A DNA stretch of 44,888 nt from assembly GCF_016595415.1 (NCBI RefSeq), contig NZ_JAENIO010000036.1, forward strand, positions 1 through 44,888. The letters are read 5' to 3'. Source of the DNA: Roseibacillus ishigakijimensis. Lineage in GTDB: Bacteria; Verrucomicrobiota; Verrucomicrobiia; Verrucomicrobiales; Akkermansiaceae. The notes beneath the pieces are model-generated. The model was not told the DNA's origin. It did no database searches and saw only the letters and a program-made list of their open reading frames with translations. Position numbers and translations under genes: made by a program. Each line of letters starts with the position of its first letter. Positions within the stretch are counted from its first letter, which is position 1. Positions 41,968 to 44,888 of this stretch are shown piece by piece.

Positions 41968-44286
41968 CTACACTTGGAGGGCTGAGGAAGCTTCCCCGCC
42001 ATCGTGAGGTCCGCGGTAGATCCAGAGGTTGCCCTTCCGATCCTCGTAGGTGAAGCGGTCGTAGTGCGTCAGGTTATCACTAGCAGGTCCGTTGGTGACC
42101 GGATCCAAGTTCACGGGGGTCACTTCCGTATTGGCGGTTTCTCCCTCCGCATTGAGCGGGGGTTCCAGTAGAGGAAGAGGCATGGGCGATTGCAGAATGG
42201 TCCCTGCGGTAGCGGTGTAGTCGAAGGAGTATTCCGCATTTTCACGCACGACCCGGAAGGGACGCATGGCGGGCCGGTCATCGTCTTCTTGGTAGGAAAG
42301 GAGCACAAAGGGTTCCGAGCTGGTGCTTTCCTCGTTCAGATCGTCGCGCAAGGCATAGGCTTGCCCGCCTAGCATGAGGGCGTGTTCTTCATTGGGGTTG
42401 TAGCCAGTAGCAGTCGGGTCATTTTGCACATAGAGAGTGCCCGCAGCTTGATTGGAGGGGAGGTCACCCGATCCCCGGTTGGAGGCGAGCACGATCTCGG
42501 CGGCATCGGTCGGCCAGACGAGGTCGTAGTGCCCGACGATACTGGGAATGTAGACAGGTTCAAAGACATCGGCAAATTGCGCGGGCGGCTCCATCCGCTT
42601 GAACCACCAGACGCGGAGCTCGTCGTTACCGGGGAGAGCGTTGACTGGGATGATGGCTCCACTTTCAGCATTGACCACACCGCCGGATGAATAGGGAGAA
42701 AGGTAAGAGTTGGGATTGTAAGCATCACCACGGGTGCCATCAAAGTCTTCGACGATGAATCCCGCGCTGCTGTCGGCTTCTGGCGGGGCTTCGATTCGCT
42801 GCCCCACGGTGACTGTTTCCCGCAGGTCGAACCCTTCGATGCCATCCTGGTCTCCTAGGACCTCTTCGCTCGCGGTGTAGATGCGGGCATACCAGAAGGC
42901 ATTCTGGGCCTGGAAGAGCACGAGAGAACGATTGATTCCGTCGTCTCCCAGCGAAACGAAGAGATTTTGCTGCAGGTCAAATTCGGCTTCCTCTCCCTCC
43001 GGATCATCCTGATAAATGAGTTTAGGGGTGTTATTGGAAGGGAGATCAATCCAGCTTTGCGAACTATCGGCCGGGTTAGTGGGACGCACAAAGACGCCTT
43101 CGAAGTCCGCAATGTCTTCTGGCCAAGAAATTTGGTAGGAGTTGAGAAGTTGGGGCCACTTGATGGTGTGGGCTCCCTCTTTCAACCAGTAAAATTGCAC
43201 TCGTTCGGGAATGTCATTCTCCCGCACCGCGTAGTAGAGAAGCTTGTTTTGGTAATATTGCGTCTCGATGTAGGAATCGCCTCCAAAGTAAAGATCAACA
43301 GGGGAAGGGGTGAGGGTGTCGTCCGGGAGAGAGGGTAAAATTTGTCGACCCACCTCGACTTCGGCAAGGGTGGAGCGTAGCTCGCGACTGACCTCAATGA
43401 CTTCGATGCCGAGGTATTCACGGAGGCCGGACCCATCGGCCCCACGTGGGCGTCCAAGGTATTCGATGAGGACGCGTCCTTCCTTGTTGTAGGCGCGAAG
43501 CTGTTCTTGCTGCAAATCGAACCAGACAGTGGTTTTTGGCAGCAAACTGGGGTCAATGGGATTTTCGGGTTGGACAACCTCATTCTCTTCCACGGTAGCG
43601 GGCATCTTGTCGCTGTAGATGAGTTTGACCTGAGAGACGATGGCGCGGGGGATTGTTACTGCGGGAGCGTCAGAGCCGGCTTCCGTCCAATAGAGAGGAC
43701 GTCGGGTGCGATTGGTGCCGGCTCCGATGCGCAGAACACTCTCGGAGGTTTGGTACTGCCCTTCATGAGGCTCGGCAGTGACCCAGATGAGAGCGATTTC
43801 ACCGGTTTGAGAGGCAAAGACCATCTCTGCATGGGGGCTGTAGTAGTAAGGTTCGGTAAAGGACTCGTCGACGGGCGCGGGTTGCCCGTTGTTGATGACT
43901 TCTCCCGGACGGGCGGGCTCACGGCGCCAGTGGGAGCGTGCTTCGGCCAGGGTGAGAGGATTGCCGAGGTAATCCTCCAGAGGAGGCAGGACTTCGTCAC
44001 CGTAGAGGAAGTCGCTGCCGGCACTGACGAATCCATATCCGAGCGTTGACGAAGACATGATGTAGTCTCCCGTCGAGGTGCTGACCGGGGAGTGGACGGT
44101 GTTTTCGTTGCTGGACACTTTGGAAGTGCCTGCGGAAGTGGTCGCGGCCGCACTATCCTGGCGTTTGGCCGGGAGAGGCTGGTTGTCGTCCGGCGAGAGC
44201 AGCCGGTTTTCGACGGAGGGCGTCATTTGTGCGAGGGCACTGCTAAGGGCGAGGAGAGTAGTGAGGAGAAAGATGCGTGATTTCAT
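41968..44286 (-). CDS. Upstream part of the giant exported protein (signal peptide to premature TAG)
   Basis: The 772-residue open frame starts at ATG 44286 (MKSRIFLLTTLLALSSALAQ, a clear signal peptide; an upstream ATG at 44310 adds only eight residues). The mature part starts TPSVENRLLSPDDNQPLPAK, then a Ser/Thr-rich linker, then beta-rich domains with regular WPTDAAEIVLAS and VWWFKRMEPP type strands. No known enzymatic motif is recognised. It ends EDRKGNLWIYRGPHDGG...ALQV at TAG (41968-41970). The next 22 codons stay open in the same frame (YYYKTREGFAFPG...) and run into the downstream part, so the parent is one protein of about 2,630 codons. Confidence 0.8.
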   Translation of the reverse strand: MKSRIFLLTTLLALSSALAQMTPSVENRLLSPDDNQPLPAKRQDSAAATTSAGTSKVSSNENTVHSPVSTSTGDYIMSSSTLGYGFVSAGSDFLYGDEVLPPLEDYLGNPLTLAEARSHWRREPARPGEVINNGQPAPVDESFTEPYYYSPHAEMVFASQTGEIALIWVTAEPHEGQYQTSESVLRIGAGTNRTRRPLYWTEAGSDAPAVTIPRAIVSQVKLIYSDKMPATVEENEVVQPENPIDPSLLPKTTVWFDLQQEQLRAYNKEGRVLIEYLGRPRGADGSGLREYLGIEVIEVSRELRSTLAEVEVGRQILPSLPDDTLTPSPVDLYFGGDSYIETQYYQNKLLYYAVRENDIPERVQFYWLKEGAHTIKWPQLLNSYQISWPEDIADFEGVFVRPTNPADSSQSWIDLPSNNTPKLIYQDDPEGEEAEFDLQQNLFVSLGDDGINRSLVLFQAQNAFWYARIYTASEEVLGDQDGIEGFDLRETVTVGQRIEAPPEADSSAGFIVEDFDGTRGDAYNPNSYLSPYSSGGVVNAESGAIIPVNALPGNDELRVWWFKRMEPPAQFADVFEPVYIPSIVGHYDLVWPTDAAEIVLASNRGSGDLPSNQAAGTLYVQNDPTATGYNPNEEHALMLGGQAYALRDDLNEESTSSEPFVLLSYQEDDDRPAMRPFRVVRENAEYSFDYTATAGTILQSPMPLPLLEPPLNAEGETANTEVTPVNLDPVTNGPASDNLTHYDRFTYEDRKGNLWIYRGPHDGGEASSALQV

Positions 44287-44314
44287 GGGCCGAATGCGGG
44301 TGAGGTGCAAGAGG

Positions 44315-44364
44315 GCAGGGGAAGGAGAACTTCCCCTGCGGGGTAGCTGGGGCTGACGTCCCCA
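44315..44364. repeat. Two adjacent intergenic hairpins
   Basis: GCAGGGGAA (44315-44323) pairs perfectly with TTCCCCTGC (44331-44339), loop of 7. Next to it TGGGG (44348-44352) pairs with CCCCA (44360-44364). A GGAG lies in the first loop and another follows the second hairpin, recalling the flanks of the 26081-26385 repeats. There is no T-run, so it is more likely a REP-type element than a terminator, although it sits downstream of the 44391-44762 gene on the - strand. Confidence 0.6.
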
Positions 44365-44390
44365 AGGAGAGAAGCGTCCGTTGATTTCTC

Positions 44391-44762
44391 CTAAAAATAG
44401 CCAATCAGTGTGACGTGGGATTTACCTCCATTGTCGTTATTCCAGTTGTCCGCCGTGTTGTGTATGTATTTGATTTGATAGTTGCTGTTGTCGGTGAACG
44501 GGACAAAAACAGTCCCCGAAGACCAGTTCCCCCCGTAGGAAACCAATCCGTTTGCTCCCCAAGGCGAGACCTCGTTGGAGGGGATGTGACCGTTGGATTG
44601 GTTGAAGGCGACTCCTCCGTTGGTACTCTCATGACCGGAGACGAGGACTTGAAGAATCACTCCGCGAGACCCGATAGGGATACCGTGTGAAGTGGTGTTG
44701 AAATCATAAGTCCCCGTGCCGCTTTTGCTTGTCCAGATCGTTTTGACCTGGTGAGAAGGCAA
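44391..44762 (-). CDS. Small beta-rich protein, function unknown
   Basis: An open frame of 123 codons with only a TTG available as start (44762). The frame stays open 14 codons further upstream to a TGA at 44805-44807 without any start. The protein is rich in Gly, Asn, Ser and aromatic residues with alternating strand pattern (GVILQVLVSGHESTNGG, SSGTVFVPFTDNSNYQIKYI, SHVTLIGYF), suggesting a small jelly-roll or lectin-like fold; no signal peptide is seen. The missing ATG and the weak context leave open that it is the remnant of a longer gene. The 126 bases beyond it to the window end hold no other gene. Confidence 0.5.
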   Translation of the reverse strand: MPSHQVKTIWTSKSGTGTYDFNTTSHGIPIGSRGVILQVLVSGHESTNGGVAFNQSNGHIPSNEVSPWGANGLVSYGGNWSSGTVFVPFTDNSNYQIKYIHNTADNWNNDNGGKSHVTLIGYF

Positions 44763-44888
44763 AAAGTGAGGAGCACTAGCGACCCTCCAAGTTTCCCATT
44801 CGCGTCAGGTTAAGAGCCTAACCGATTCGTAGCCAGCAAATTAGATTGGCAAAAACCACCTTTTTCCCTTGACAAGTCGAGCAGCGCG

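Noticed and set aside
44869-44874. TTGACA resembling a -35 box at the window end
   Set aside because: The matching -10 and the gene would lie beyond the window, so it cannot be supported.

Overview
The window looks like a chromosomal segment of a GC-rich member of the Verrucomicrobiota, probably Verrucomicrobiae in the Roseibacillus/Luteolibacter range. This is inferred from protein character only: two short PEP-CTERM proteins ending in VPEP, a hydrophobic helix and Arg clusters; very large exported proteins; LamG-rich enzymes whose tails carry a DxDGDGLxN stretch; a PA14 plus multi-heme cytochrome; and intergenic hairpin repeats ending in GCTCC. No rRNA, tRNA, CRISPR array, transposase or phage gene was seen.

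Layout. 1-6971 is mostly + strand housekeeping: the C-terminus of an unknown protein, a degenerate S11 peptidase-like lipoprotein, 6-phosphofructokinase, an M24 Xaa-Pro aminopeptidase, a small anchored protein on the - strand, then grpE-dnaJ-rsmE. 6968-9724 (-) is a secreted repeat protein whose signal peptide is cut off by an in-frame TGA. 9888-16731 alternates strands: a helical protein, trmD and a five-heme PA14 cytochrome, dnaB, a PEP-CTERM protein and ftsY. 16891-22099 holds a DUF21/CNNM membrane protein facing a 1390-residue glycoside-hydrolase-like protein with three LamG domains.

22297-26068 is a tightly overlapping + strand trio: a 78-residue helical protein, an AbiEii-like nucleotidyltransferase and a SWIM-SNF2 helicase. 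The first two genes look more AT-rich than the third. A block of different short hairpins (26081-26385) follows. 26567-32234 is a complete tripartite RND efflux operon (outer-membrane lipoprotein, periplasmic adaptor, inner-membrane pump). 32298-33512 holds a doubtful membrane protein and a lipoprotein. The - strand from 44762 down to 33526 carries a small beta-rich protein, a giant exported protein split by one in-frame TAG, a second PEP-CTERM protein and uvrB.

Most worth a second look: (1) the giant protein of about 2,630 codons, whose last 900 or so residues recall the pore-helix and C-terminal region of Tc-toxin A subunits, with no TcB or TcC gene in the window; (2) the overlapping nucleotidyltransferase/SWIM-SNF2 module with a 7-bp inverted repeat upstream; (3) two single in-frame stop codons, TGA and TAG, each breaking a large exported protein that is otherwise open; (4) an S11 peptidase-like lipoprotein that has lost the catalytic Lys of its SxxK motif. 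All family calls come from reading motifs without database searches.
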